From: Acidicapsa acidisoli
GTDB taxonomy: Bacteria; Acidobacteriota; Terriglobia; Terriglobales; Acidobacteriaceae
Assembly (NCBI RefSeq): GCF_025685625.1
Contig: NZ_JAGSYI010000001.1
Location: 806,001 to 870,000 of the forward strand
Direction: 5' to 3'
Length of the DNA: 64,000 nucleotides
Part shown: positions 27,047 to 38,689 of the stretch, one piece after another
Position numbering within the stretch: position 1 is the first letter of the stretch
How the letters are laid out: each line of letters begins with the position of its first letter
Position numbers and translations under genes: made by a program
Notes under the pieces: model-generated
Database searches by the model: none
What the model saw: the letters and a program-made list of their open reading frames with translations, nothing else
What the model was told of the DNA's origin: nothing

Positions 27047-29407
27047 CTATTCGAGTACCGCGACCTCGTGGTCGAGAATGGATCTGACTTCGAATTGTGC
27101 CCATCCACCCTCACGTCGTACATGCGTGGCGTTTTCTTTCGAGGCTGTCAGAGTTAGCTTGTTTCCGGCCACGCCTTCCGGCAATTTCAGCCGCACGGTC
27201 AATGGGCCAACCGGAATGAGTTCATCTACCGGTGCCCGCCATGTGCCAGCACTGGTTAAGTTCACTAGGTGAAGAATGAGACGATTCTGCTGGCGATAGA
27301 GATGGCAGTCGATCAAGCCCGGTCCTTTGACTTCAAGGGAGACATCGTCTTTCGCTGCCCAGCGGACAAGGTTTGCCAATAGATCACCGTGGTCAGGGAT
27401 GTTGCCTTGTTCATATCGCCGGTCGATGTCGGCCGGCAGGAACGCAATGCGGGCCCCGTTCTGTTCGCGAACCAGAAGCCCCGGTATCCCCGAACGCGGA
27501 TGCCGCAACCACGAGTTCTCCGGAGGCATAATGGGGAACTCCGGAACCAATGTCAGGAGCACGGTTGTTCCAGGCGCAGGCTTTACCTCTGGGAGCACGC
27601 CGCCAAAAGTCAGGATGTTGGTTTCTTCGAAGCCTCGCAGCGCCGGATGACGGACTGCTGACTTAGCCGGCTCGTCGCCGTGGCGCGGCCCATCGACATC
27701 CTGCCCTACATCTGGGGTGAGCCGAAGATACGTATGCTGAAGAGTCGCGGGGTTATGCGGACCATAGCGCTTGCCCGTGTAGTTCGCGCCAAAGACATCG
27801 GCCAGGGCAAAGTCTTGTTTCGCATCGCCGTACTCGTCATAGAGGCTGGTTTCATCAGTCGCGATCAGCGAACCACCCTTGCTGACGAAACGCCGCACGG
27901 CTTCGACCTGAGAGTTGGTCATCGCCGCCAGATTGGGCAGCACCAGCACGGAAAATTTGGCTGCGTCGCGATCGATGTGATCGGCGTGGACGGGAAGATA
28001 CGGTATGCGGGCCCGAAGGAGCGCCTCGGTTACGCCGTTATACGGAGCCAACGCCAGCAGGTTGCCGTCGTCCCGGCCATACCACTCAAAGTTGCGCTGA
28101 GAATAAACCACACCGACGGTAGCGACCGGCTCACGGTGAATCATGTACTGCTGATTCGCAGCATACCAGCGGAAGAAGGGCTCGACGACGTGGAATTGAC
28201 GCCGGTCCTCCTGGTAGGCTCCCACGTGATGCCACCACGGTTGAATAGTCCCCGCAGCGGCTTCAACCATCCACATCTGCACTTCCGCAGCCGGGCGTGC
28301 AGCCTTGCGCGGCCCGTAGGTTGCCATGCTCTCGGGCGCGAGCTTATCCCAGCCGCCAAGCCCATGAACGCGCTTGCCCGTGTCGCCGTTCTCCTGAAAG
28401 CCTCCGTTGGCGGCTCTTGCCTGATGGTCCAGCATGATGATGTCGGCGCGCTCGCAGAGTTCTTTCATGTCCCGGAAAGTTGCCGCGTCCTGCACGAAAT
28501 TTCCGCTGAGCATGCCGCTCCAGATGCACTCCGGGCCGCCCGCTTCCCGGGTCGTGCGATTAAAGAGATCCCATATCTCCAGTCGCCGCTTATGACTCCA
28601 TTCAATCCACTGCCGGTAGGTCGGATCGTCCCAGTCTTTCTTGGTGGGCAGATCCTTTCCACCGGATTGCTTGAACTTTTTCTTGCAGTTCACGCAGTAG
28701 CACATGCTGTCGCGGCCCTGGCCGGCCCAGTGGTTATCGGTGAATCCCTCGGGCCTCTCATGGGCGGCTATTTCGCGTAAAATCCTGGGAATATATTCTT
28801 CGTAATACGGGCCGTTGATGCACGTGGTGTAGAGGACGATATCATCGCGCTCCGGCCCGGGTGCATCGCCTCCACCACGCCTGACGCGGCCGTCGGCTTC
28901 TGCAACACCGGTTCGATAAGGTTCGCCGTCGGCATTCACGGCGAACCAATCCGGATGCGCCTTATAGAACGGCTCGAAGGCGCTGCCGCAATCCATGCGT
29001 GCGAAGACTTTGAGCCCGTCCGCATGAGCTGCGCGGGTGAGGTCGCCGTAGAGATCCTGACCGTTCAGGAACTGAGCCTGATGGTGAAGCGGTTCTTTCG
29101 TCGGATAAAAGGCGATAATGCCACCGGCATTGATGACCAATCCCTGCGTCTGCGCGCGCCTCCAATAACTGCGCCACCAATCCATATCGAAATGCTGCGG
29201 ATCCAGTTCGTTCAGGTTGATCTGTCCCCATCGGCAAGTTGTGCGATACCAGGGAGCCGCACTCTTTTCTGCGCCGACCGGAGCGGCTTGCGCGCTCGCT
29301 TCGCTACGGGTAAAACCGCCGAGACTCATCGCCACGGGAAGCACTGCCGCCGCCTTCAGAAAGTCGCGGCGGGACTCTATCTCGCCATTCTTCTGCATCG
29401 GTTCCAA
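27047..29407 (-). CDS. Tat-exported glycoside-hydrolase-like protein (GHL6 / beta-galactosidase trimerisation type)
   Basis: A 786-residue protein with a twin-arginine signal (S-R-R-D-F-L-K-A-A-A, residues 12-21). An (alpha/beta)8-barrel-like domain follows, resembling the hypothetical glycosyl hydrolase 6 group, with T-D-N-H-W-A-G-Q-G and an unusual C-Y-C-V-N-C cluster (three cysteines) near residue 240. A central flavodoxin-like domain resembles the beta-galactosidase trimerisation fold (V-L-V-L-P-N-L-A-A-M, G-G-S-L-I-A-T-D-E-T), then a C-terminal beta domain. Catalytic residues cannot be assigned with confidence. The TTG start at 29407 is preferred, because AAGGAG lies seven bases before it and 16 before the next ATG. 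It heads the unit with permease 2 and malate synthase, under a FadR-form operator. Confidence 0.78.
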   Translation of the reverse strand: MEPMQKNGEIESRRDFLKAAAVLPVAMSLGGFTRSEASAQAAPVGAEKSAAPWYRTTCRWGQINLNELDPQHFDMDWWRSYWRRAQTQGLVINAGGIIAFYPTKEPLHHQAQFLNGQDLYGDLTRAAHADGLKVFARMDCGSAFEPFYKAHPDWFAVNADGEPYRTGVAEADGRVRRGGGDAPGPERDDIVLYTTCINGPYYEEYIPRILREIAAHERPEGFTDNHWAGQGRDSMCYCVNCKKKFKQSGGKDLPTKKDWDDPTYRQWIEWSHKRRLEIWDLFNRTTREAGGPECIWSGMLSGNFVQDAATFRDMKELCERADIIMLDHQARAANGGFQENGDTGKRVHGLGGWDKLAPESMATYGPRKAARPAAEVQMWMVEAAAGTIQPWWHHVGAYQEDRRQFHVVEPFFRWYAANQQYMIHREPVATVGVVYSQRNFEWYGRDDGNLLALAPYNGVTEALLRARIPYLPVHADHIDRDAAKFSVLVLPNLAAMTNSQVEAVRRFVSKGGSLIATDETSLYDEYGDAKQDFALADVFGANYTGKRYGPHNPATLQHTYLRLTPDVGQDVDGPRHGDEPAKSAVRHPALRGFEETNILTFGGVLPEVKPAPGTTVLLTLVPEFPIMPPENSWLRHPRSGIPGLLVREQNGARIAFLPADIDRRYEQGNIPDHGDLLANLVRWAAKDDVSLEVKGPGLIDCHLYRQQNRLILHLVNLTSAGTWRAPVDELIPVGPLTVRLKLPEGVAGNKLTLTASKENATHVRREGGWAQFEVRSILDHEVAVLE

Positions 29408-30107
29408 GATTCACTCCTTTGTTCTCGCTGATTGATCTCTTCAGAAATGGGAATGCGCGTGAATCAGAACCGATGGTGCCCTCATGACGTCTCCGCATAG
29501 CTGCAGCCACAGGGCTGGAACGGATGCAGAGGTCATTTTTCAGGTGGTTCGATACCCGGTCCGAATCTTCGTGCAAATGGTAGATTGGTCATACCATCCT
29601 GTCAAGTCAGGCTTTGAAATAAAGTTGGGCGCGGCTGACATTCCTGCCATTTTTCGTTCCCGCTGAGGCGCGGTAAATCCGGATGGATGCACTTGATCTA
29701 GCAATCTGGCGGTTTGCACTTAGCCCATGTTGATCGAACCGAGAGCATGAATCCGCGTTATGCAAGGCACATATTGCATCGACCGATGTAATGAGCTGAA
29801 GAACGCGGGTAGGTTTCTTTGCCACGCCTGGGATCGACCTGATTGAGGTAAGGCTACGCCCGCTGGCTTGGCCCGAGACGAAGGAGATAGTGCATAGCGG
29901 CTTAGTGTAAGGCGCAACGACAGGATCGGCTTTACTTGTAACGCAAAGCTGCTGTGTGGTTAAAGCGGCTTCTCAGTCACTGACGACAACGATAGCGTTA
30001 TGAGTAGGAGATGACGGCCTGACATTGCCATCCAGCTTCCCCTGCCTGCACCAAACTCTTCGTTCCTCGATGCACACGAAGAGAACTCAATAATAGGAGG
30101 TTCAACT
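29408..30107. other. intergenic region with operator-bearing promoter
   Basis: A 700-base gap between the minus-strand glycosidase unit and the plus-strand DoxX gene. The left third holds the promoter/operator at 29577-29605 and its leader. The right part (about 29630-30090) shows no convincing gene or RNA, and frames in it have atypical composition. Confidence 0.5.
29577..29605 (-). promoter_or_regulatory. promoter with FadR-type operator, glycosidase-permease-aceB unit
   Basis: Read on the minus strand: TTGACA (29605-29600), two extra bases GG, ATGGTATGACCA (29597-29586), then TACCAT (29582-29577) as -10, spacer 17. The palindrome is TGGT-ATG-ACCA as at the other two sites, shifted by 2 bp from the -35. 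The leader to the TTG start is about 160 nt. Confidence 0.7.
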
Positions 30108-30509
30108 ATGGAACGATATGCCCTTATCGCAGCTCGCGTGCTCATGTCGATCATTTTTCTTTTGAATGGACTGAACGTCGTCAGCCAGAGCCTTGCCGCA
30201 CACGAAATGGCCGCTCACGGCGTTCCCGTCAGCCTTGTGCCCATGATGCTTCTGGGCGCGCAAGCTTTGCAACTCGTCGCAAGTATTGGCTTGATATTCG
30301 GACTTTATCCCCGTCTCTCTGCGTTAGCCCTGCTTTTATTTCTGATCCCAGCTACCCTCATGGCCCATGCCTTCTGGCAGGCGGTGGGCACACCGCTGTA
30401 CACGATTCAGCTCATCAACTTTCTCAAGAATGTGTGTATGGCTGGCGGCCTCATTTTCGTCGCGGCTACAAACATTCAGCCCATTCGGTTTCCACATCCA
30501 ACGCGCTAA
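30108..30509 (+). CDS. DoxX-family membrane protein
   Basis: A 133-residue integral membrane protein with four predicted helices (about 5-22, 43-63, 68-90 and 100-120). The DoxX pattern is an N-terminal R-V-L-M-S-I-I-F-L-L-N-G-L helix followed by G-x-x-P-R-L-S-A-L-A-L-L. AGGAGG seven bases before ATG 30108 gives a firm start. Family members are linked to redox or thiol stress in some bacteria, but no activity can be deduced here. It is followed on the same strand by a quinone-oxidoreductase-like gene 98 bases on, which fits a redox theme. Confidence 0.88.
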   Translation: MERYALIAARVLMSIIFLLNGLNVVSQSLAAHEMAAHGVPVSLVPMMLLGAQALQLVASIGLIFGLYPRLSALALLLFLIPATLMAHAFWQAVGTPLYTIQLINFLKNVCMAGGLIFVAATNIQPIRFPHPTR

Positions 30510-30607
30510 TTGGATACATGGCTCTTGGAACTGACCGCAATGGCTGATGCTTTCGCCAGTGTGCGTTCTACATGCGCCATTAGCACTTCACCCCATGGAG
30601 GAAAATC

Positions 30608-31576
30608 ATGCAAGTCATTGAGTTCAAGGAGTTCGGTAGCCCGTCCCAGTTAAAGCTCGCCGAGAGAGCGCTGCCGCAGGCGGATGCAAACACGGCGGTT
30701 GTACGCGTTGAGGCAGCTTCGGTGAATCCAAGCGATGTGAAGAACGTTGCCGGTCGGATGTCACAGACCACCCTTCCCCGCGTCCCCGGACGCGACTACT
30801 CGGGCGTGGTTGTGGACGGTCCGCAGGAGTGGATCGACAAGGAAGTATGGGGCACGGGCGGCGACGTTGGATTCACCAGAGACGGCTCCCATGCGGAGTA
30901 CATCCAAGCCCCCCTTGCGAGCCTGGTTCGCAAGCCCGAAGCGCTGTCGCATGAACAAGCTGCGTGCGTGGGAGTGACGTTTGTGACCGCATGGTGCGCT
31001 CTCGAATACTCAAAGCTGTCGAAAGGCGAGACGTTTGTTGTCTTCGGAGCTAACGGCGGTGTCGGCGGCGCAGCGATCCAGATCGCGAAACATCTAGGCG
31101 CACGCGTGATCGGAATTCATCGGGGAGATCCCGTAGGCCCTACACCTGCTGCGCAACTTGCGGACATTCTGATCAACTCGCATGATCCGGACCTGGGATA
31201 TGTGTTGCGCACACATAACGCCGGCCGCGGCGCCGATGTAGTCCTCAATGCAGCCGGAGGCCCGGTATTCAGGATCGGACTCAGCTTGCTCGCGCCCCGC
31301 GGTCGGCAGGTTGAAATTACCTCCCCTACAGAGCGCCGCGTGACGTTCGATCTAGTGGACTTCTACCACAACGAGTCGCAGCTCTTTGGCGTGGACACAC
31401 TTAAGCGAGATCTGACCGCCTCGGGACGCATCTTGAAAGAGCTGCGATCAGGCTTCGATTCCGGCGTATATCAGCCGCCGATTGTCTCAAAGACCATTCC
31501 CCTCGCACACGCCCAGCAGGCCTACGAGCTGGTCGCGAAAGGCGAGCGCGGACGCGTGGTTCTAAAGCCACGCTGA
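30608..31576 (+). CDS. MDR-family NADPH:quinone-oxidoreductase-like enzyme
   Basis: A 322-residue medium-chain dehydrogenase/reductase of the zinc-free quinone oxidoreductase branch. The N-terminal GroES-like part has V-N-P-S-D-V-K and P-R-V-P-G-R-D-Y-S-G-V-V. The nucleotide fold shows G-A-N-G-G-V-G-G-A-A near residue 140. The Cys and His ligands of a structural zinc lobe are missing, as in QOR enzymes. It probably reduces quinones or enones with NADPH. A GGAGG just upstream supports ATG 30608. It lies between DoxX and the porin on the same strand. Confidence 0.88.
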   Translation: MQVIEFKEFGSPSQLKLAERALPQADANTAVVRVEAASVNPSDVKNVAGRMSQTTLPRVPGRDYSGVVVDGPQEWIDKEVWGTGGDVGFTRDGSHAEYIQAPLASLVRKPEALSHEQAACVGVTFVTAWCALEYSKLSKGETFVVFGANGGVGGAAIQIAKHLGARVIGIHRGDPVGPTPAAQLADILINSHDPDLGYVLRTHNAGRGADVVLNAAGGPVFRIGLSLLAPRGRQVEITSPTERRVTFDLVDFYHNESQLFGVDTLKRDLTASGRILKELRSGFDSGVYQPPIVSKTIPLAHAQQAYELVAKGERGRVVLKPR

Positions 31577-31650
31577 GGTGATAGGGATGTTATTCGCTGC
31601 CACTCACCAATGCGTTAGCCCCTGCGGGACCGATTGATCAAGGACTGGAC

Positions 31651-33144
31651 ATGAAGATCTCTACCAATTCCTCGCTGAACGTACTACGATCATCGTTCAT
31701 CCGTTGTGCGCCGGCGATGACGGTTGCCATCGTGATCCTGCTGAGCTTCGGACATGTGTTTGCGCAGACTCCCGATCCGCAACCACCGGGCAAGGTGAGC
31801 GATCCTGCTCGACCTCCGTTGAACCCGTTTCCTGCCGAGCAGGACTGGAGCTTTCTCTCTCGTCCAGTGCTGCATCCGGACTTCTTCGATCCGGCGAAAT
31901 ACATTCGCCTGGGCGACGGTCCACAGAGGTATATCTCTTTTGGGCTGGAGTATCGCACGGAGTATGAATACTACGACAACTGGATGCTGGGCGCAGGCCC
32001 TCAAGACCACAACGGCTACGTAATGAGCCGCGTAATGCCGCATTTCGATCTACATGCCGGAAGTAATTTCCGGCTGTTTTCAGAATTGCAGTTCGACTAT
32101 GTCATGGGCAGAGTGGGAGGTCCAAGACCTGGAGTGGATGAGGACCCCGGGGACTTCCACCAGGGATTTATCGAGATCGGTCCGCACGTCAGCCGGGAAC
32201 TCGGAAGCAGTCTGCGACTCGGCCGCCAGGAGGTCGTACTTGGATCGGGCCGCCTCTTCGACAACAACGAAGGCCCGAATGTAAAGCTCAGCTTCGACGG
32301 AATACGCTGGATTACGCAAACCTCGCATCTCCACTGGGACGTGTTTGCCTTAAAGCCTGTAGAGGATAACCATGGATTCTTCGACGACGCTCCCAATCCC
32401 CAACAAACGACGTGGGGTAGCTATCTCACTGCGCCGGCGCCGATCCTGTCACGAGGAATGGTGGATCTCTACTACATCGGGCTCGCGACGAAAGACGCGT
32501 CGTACAATCGCGGCTCTGCGACAGAGCTTCGCCATACAGTGGGTGTAAGGGCCTTCCGGCCACCCTCTAAGGGTCTGGATTACAACTGGGAGGCCAACTA
32601 CCAGTGGGGCGCCTTCGGTAACGATTCGATTCGTGCCTGGAGTCTCTCTACGGAGACGGGATACACGCTCGATCAAGTGAGATTTCATCCGCGTCCGATG
32701 CTGCGAGCCGACATCTACAGCGGCGACAGAAATCCAGCGGGGAACACCCTTGGCACGTTCAATTCGCTGTTTCCTCGCGGCGCGTATTTCACTCCCAAAG
32801 CCATTCCGTTCCTGGGCCCCCAGAACCTGATGGATCTTCATCCGATGATGCAGTTTCAGCTACGCCGGAATATCACCGGAGAGGTTTCATGGGATTGGTA
32901 TTGGCGCGAATCAGTCCATGACGGCGTATATGCATTTGGCAGCGGCATACTGATGGACTCTGCGAGCAGCTCCAGCGCAAGGCATCTGGGAGGCCAGGGC
33001 GACATGGAGATTCGCTGGTCGCCCGCGCAGCATTTCATTGCCGCGTTCAACCTGGCGGGGTTTCGGCCTGGTGGTTACTTTGATCATGGGGTGGATAACC
33101 GCCCTCCGATCGTCGCCAATGCGGGTCTGACCTATCGCTTTTAG
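31651..33144 (+). CDS. alginate-export-type outer-membrane porin
   Basis: A 497-residue secreted beta-barrel protein of the alginate_exp family (AlgE-like fold). A long basic n-region precedes a hydrophobic core at about 24-36 and cleavage near V-F-A-Q. The mature part begins with the family's W-S-F-L region, then Y-I-R-L-G-D and L-E-Y-R-T-E-Y-E-Y. The chain alternates aromatic and charged strands and ends L-T-Y-R-F with a terminal Phe. Non-alginate-producing bacteria often carry this family as a general outer-membrane porin, and no alginate genes are here, so alginate export is unlikely to be its real job. Confidence 0.85.
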   Translation: MKISTNSSLNVLRSSFIRCAPAMTVAIVILLSFGHVFAQTPDPQPPGKVSDPARPPLNPFPAEQDWSFLSRPVLHPDFFDPAKYIRLGDGPQRYISFGLEYRTEYEYYDNWMLGAGPQDHNGYVMSRVMPHFDLHAGSNFRLFSELQFDYVMGRVGGPRPGVDEDPGDFHQGFIEIGPHVSRELGSSLRLGRQEVVLGSGRLFDNNEGPNVKLSFDGIRWITQTSHLHWDVFALKPVEDNHGFFDDAPNPQQTTWGSYLTAPAPILSRGMVDLYYIGLATKDASYNRGSATELRHTVGVRAFRPPSKGLDYNWEANYQWGAFGNDSIRAWSLSTETGYTLDQVRFHPRPMLRADIYSGDRNPAGNTLGTFNSLFPRGAYFTPKAIPFLGPQNLMDLHPMMQFQLRRNITGEVSWDWYWRESVHDGVYAFGSGILMDSASSSSARHLGGQGDMEIRWSPAQHFIAAFNLAGFRPGGYFDHGVDNRPPIVANAGLTYRF

Positions 33145-33199
33145 AGCGCGCTGTACCGGCTGACCTCGAAGACTCTGATCCGTTAAGCGAACTCCGGAA

Positions 33200-34150
33200 G
33201 TGGCTAGAATGATGGGGAAGACATTGCCGCTCGAAAAGGCAGGGATCGTGGCTGACGAGGTCGCTGAACTCCAGTTATTCGTACAGATCGTAAAGGCAGG
33301 GAACCTGTCCGCCGCCGCTCGAGCCCTCAACTCCTCTCCCGCAGCGATGAGCCGAGGACTCAGCGCCCTTGAATCCCGCCTCGGCGTGCGCCTGGTCACG
33401 CGCACCTCTCGATCCTTCGAACTGACGGAAGAGGGACAGTTGTTTTATGAACGGTGTGTACGCATCGTTACCGATATCGCCGAAGCGGAAGCAGAGGCAT
33501 CCTCAAAGGGAGCCGCAGTAAAAGGCATGCTTCGGATCGGCGCTCCGATGGAGTTGGGCAGACGGCTCATCGCTCCGCTCATCACTGATTTCAGAGATGA
33601 ATTCCCGGATGTTCAAGTGCATCTCATGCTGTCCGATATCGGCCTGGATGTCATCGACGATGGCCTTGATGTAGCTCTCCGTGTCGGCCTCCCCACCGAT
33701 TCCAGTGTGATCGCCAAGAAGGTTCTTTCCGCCAAGCGCATCGTTTGCGCGTCGCCAGCCTACTTCAAGAAACACGGGGTTCCAGCGAAGCCGAGCGATC
33801 TACTCCAACACGACTGCATCCGCCTGGTCCGCGGCAGGCGCGTGATAGACACATGGCTCTTCCAGGACCAGGGAAAACGCTTCGAAGTGATCGTCAACGG
33901 AACCCTGAGCACGACCAGCGGCGAGGTAGTGCATGACTGGGTGCGTGCGGGTGAGGGTATCGCCCTGAAGGCCGCCTGGGATCTGCAACACGAACTGGCT
34001 GCGGGCACAATTGTTCAATGCCTGAGCGACTTCTGGTGCGACGAGATCGACCTCTTCGCCATCTGTGCAAACCGCCAGCATCTATCGCCTCGGATCCGGG
34101 CTTTTCTCAATTTTGTCGCGAAGAAGATAACCACCTTTGAGCCCCAATGA
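33200..34150 (+). CDS. LysR-family transcriptional regulator
   Basis: A 316-residue regulator. An N-terminal winged helix-turn-helix (about 20-80) has V-K-A-G-N-L-S-A-A-A-R-A-L-N and S-R-G-L-S-A-L-E-S-R-L-G-V-R-L. A periplasmic-binding-like effector domain spans about 107-310. It is of the CrgA/DmlR-like sublineage by the V-A-L-R-V-G-L-P stretch. The start could be GTG 33200, ATG 33209 or ATG 33212; no strong ribosome-binding site separates them. It lies downstream of and in line with DoxX, the oxidoreductase and the porin, not divergent from them, so which promoter it controls is unclear. The quinone-oxidoreductase neighbour is a plausible target. Confidence 0.9.
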   Translation: MARMMGKTLPLEKAGIVADEVAELQLFVQIVKAGNLSAAARALNSSPAAMSRGLSALESRLGVRLVTRTSRSFELTEEGQLFYERCVRIVTDIAEAEAEASSKGAAVKGMLRIGAPMELGRRLIAPLITDFRDEFPDVQVHLMLSDIGLDVIDDGLDVALRVGLPTDSSVIAKKVLSAKRIVCASPAYFKKHGVPAKPSDLLQHDCIRLVRGRRVIDTWLFQDQGKRFEVIVNGTLSTTSGEVVHDWVRAGEGIALKAAWDLQHELAAGTIVQCLSDFWCDEIDLFAICANRQHLSPRIRAFLNFVAKKITTFEPQ

Positions 34151-34348
34151 GCCGGAAGATTGAGACTGTGGCTCCTCACGCGGAATGCCCAGGACCAGGC
34201 ACTTCAAGGGGCGGTATTGCTCGCTGCGCAAACCAGGTAACGAAGAGGCTCATTTACACGCGGCCGAGGCGTTCCACCTGGAATGACCTCAGCCCACGCA
34301 CACCGATATGCGCCTCTTCACAATTTTGGCCGCTAAATATCCGAGTAG

Positions 34349-37403
<3,055 letters not shown>

Positions 37404-37580
37404 ATGAAGCTGATTATTCGCATGTTTGCCCTGACTCTGATTCTCGCCGCAGCTTTTGCCGGAAACTCTTCACCCAGGAATTCCACTGTTGCTTCCATCA
37501 CCCCGAGCAGCGTTCCAGGGGGCGGTGGACCGATGCCAACCTGCAATCCGTTTACAGACAAATGCCCCCCTATACGATAA
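37404..37580 (+). CDS. small secreted peptide with two cysteines (58 aa)
   Basis: An ATG at 37404 preceded by a strong GGAGGAG eight bases upstream opens a 58-codon frame ending TAA at 37578-37580. Residues 1-19 form a textbook signal peptide (M-K-L-I-I-R-M-F-A-L-T-L-I-L-A-A-A-F-A). The remaining 39 residues are Ser/Pro/Gly-rich and end in a run of four glycines, then P-M-P-T-C-N-P-F-T-D-K-C-P-P-I-R, with cysteines at 47 and 54 that could form a disulfide. A GAAA-loop hairpin follows 34 bases on, so the gene looks monocistronic. A polytopic membrane protein starts 140 bases downstream. I recognise no family; a secreted signal, a processed peptide or a small envelope protein are all possible. 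Confidence 0.7.
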   Translation: MKLIIRMFALTLILAAAFAGNSSPRNSTVASITPSSVPGGGGPMPTCNPFTDKCPPIR

Positions 37581-37613
37581 AATCCCCAAAAAAATCAGGT
37601 CCGCATACGCTAC

Positions 37614-37639
37614 CCCGGTAGCACGAAAGTGCTACCGGG
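37614..37639 (+). terminator. hairpin after small peptide gene
   Basis: Perfect 11-bp inverted repeat (CCCGGTAGCAC / GTGCTACCGGG) closed by a GAAA tetraloop. No long T-run follows, so termination may be partial, allowing read-through into the membrane protein gene. Confidence 0.6.
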
Positions 37640-37719
37640 CGATTACCTTATTGGTTAGGCGGCATCAGGGAAACGCGCTATTCTAGGGGTACTTTAAGGA
37701 TGGCTCGGAGCCGCGCCGC

Positions 37720-38592
37720 ATGAATTGGTCCCTCGCTCATACGATCACCGTAAACCTGGACGTACTGCTGTCAATTGCAGTCTGTGCAACATTTTCGCGG
37801 CCGAGTCTTCGTAAGCACTATCCCTGGATGTTCTCATATCTGTCAGTCAGAGCAGTTACCGCGGTAATCGTGGAATTTCTGCTCTACGGTCCGTTGCTTG
37901 CCAGTGAGATGACCTACACGAAGATCTACTTCGTCGTCTATTGGACCAGTTGCCTTATTTCCGCTGCTCTCATCTTCCTGAGCTGCCTTGACGTATACCG
38001 CGAAGCGATGTCCCCGCTGCCGGGCCTGGCGCGAATGGGCACCACCGTTTTTGCCTGGGCTGCGATTGCATCCGTGGTCGTCACGGCAACAACCCTGACA
38101 TCTCTCACACCGGGGTCGGAAACGGTAGCCAAAATTGGTCTGCAGCTTCTACGATGCGCCGGCGCAACTGAACTCTGCCTGCTGGCATTGCTTCTCTTGA
38201 GCATGAGGGCGATCGGACTATCACTGCGAAGCCGCCCGATGGGGATGGCACTGGGGCTGGGATTGATGGCTGCAATCGACTGCGCCGAATCCATCGTTTC
38301 CATGTTGGGCGTCAATGCTACTCCGGCCATTCAGTTAGCCTTTGAGGTCTCCTCGGTCATCACCCTCGGTGTCTGGTCCGTCTACTCGGCGATGCCGGAG
38401 CCGGCACGCAGAGCCGTGACCGTTCCTGTAAACTCAGCCATCTACAAATGGGATCAGATCGCCTCGGCCCTTGGACACAAGGGCACACAAGTTGCCGTGC
38501 AACCTGCGCCCAGCTTCTTCCTTGTGGACGTTGAGAAGGTTGTAGAACGCGCCTTCGTTCGCACTCTGAAGGGCAAAGAATCGGAATCCTGA
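37720..38592 (+). CDS. polytopic membrane protein of unknown function (290 aa)
   Basis: A 290-residue protein with about seven hydrophobic segments (roughly 10-26, 38-58, 68-90, 108-130, 142-164, 175-192 and 200-222) and a soluble C-terminal tail of some 65 residues. There are no catalytic motifs I can name. The seven-helix topology and tail are reminiscent of hypothetical proteins that recur in acidobacterial genomes, but this is from general impression. It is the only gene between the secreted peptide gene and the bidirectional terminator, so a functional link (receptor, exporter or immunity protein) is a hypothesis only. ATG 37720 precedes the first helix directly. Confidence 0.72.
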   Translation: MNWSLAHTITVNLDVLLSIAVCATFSRPSLRKHYPWMFSYLSVRAVTAVIVEFLLYGPLLASEMTYTKIYFVVYWTSCLISAALIFLSCLDVYREAMSPLPGLARMGTTVFAWAAIASVVVTATTLTSLTPGSETVAKIGLQLLRCAGATELCLLALLLLSMRAIGLSLRSRPMGMALGLGLMAAIDCAESIVSMLGVNATPAIQLAFEVSSVITLGVWSVYSAMPEPARRAVTVPVNSAIYKWDQIASALGHKGTQVAVQPAPSFFLVDVEKVVERAFVRTLKGKESES

Positions 38593-38625
38593 GAATCCCG
38601 CTTTGTTTGGATTTGATCGAAAACA

Positions 38626-38660
38626 GAAAAGGCCGGACCCCATCAGGTTCCGGCCTTTTC
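38626..38660. terminator. bidirectional intrinsic terminator
   Basis: 12-bp perfect inverted repeat (GAAAAGGCCGGA / TCCGGCCTTTTC) with an 11-base loop. T-runs lie at both ends, between the convergent membrane-protein and rpmA genes. Confidence 0.88.
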
Positions 38661-38689
38661 TTAAGCCATTGCGAGAGCGCCGACCGCGC

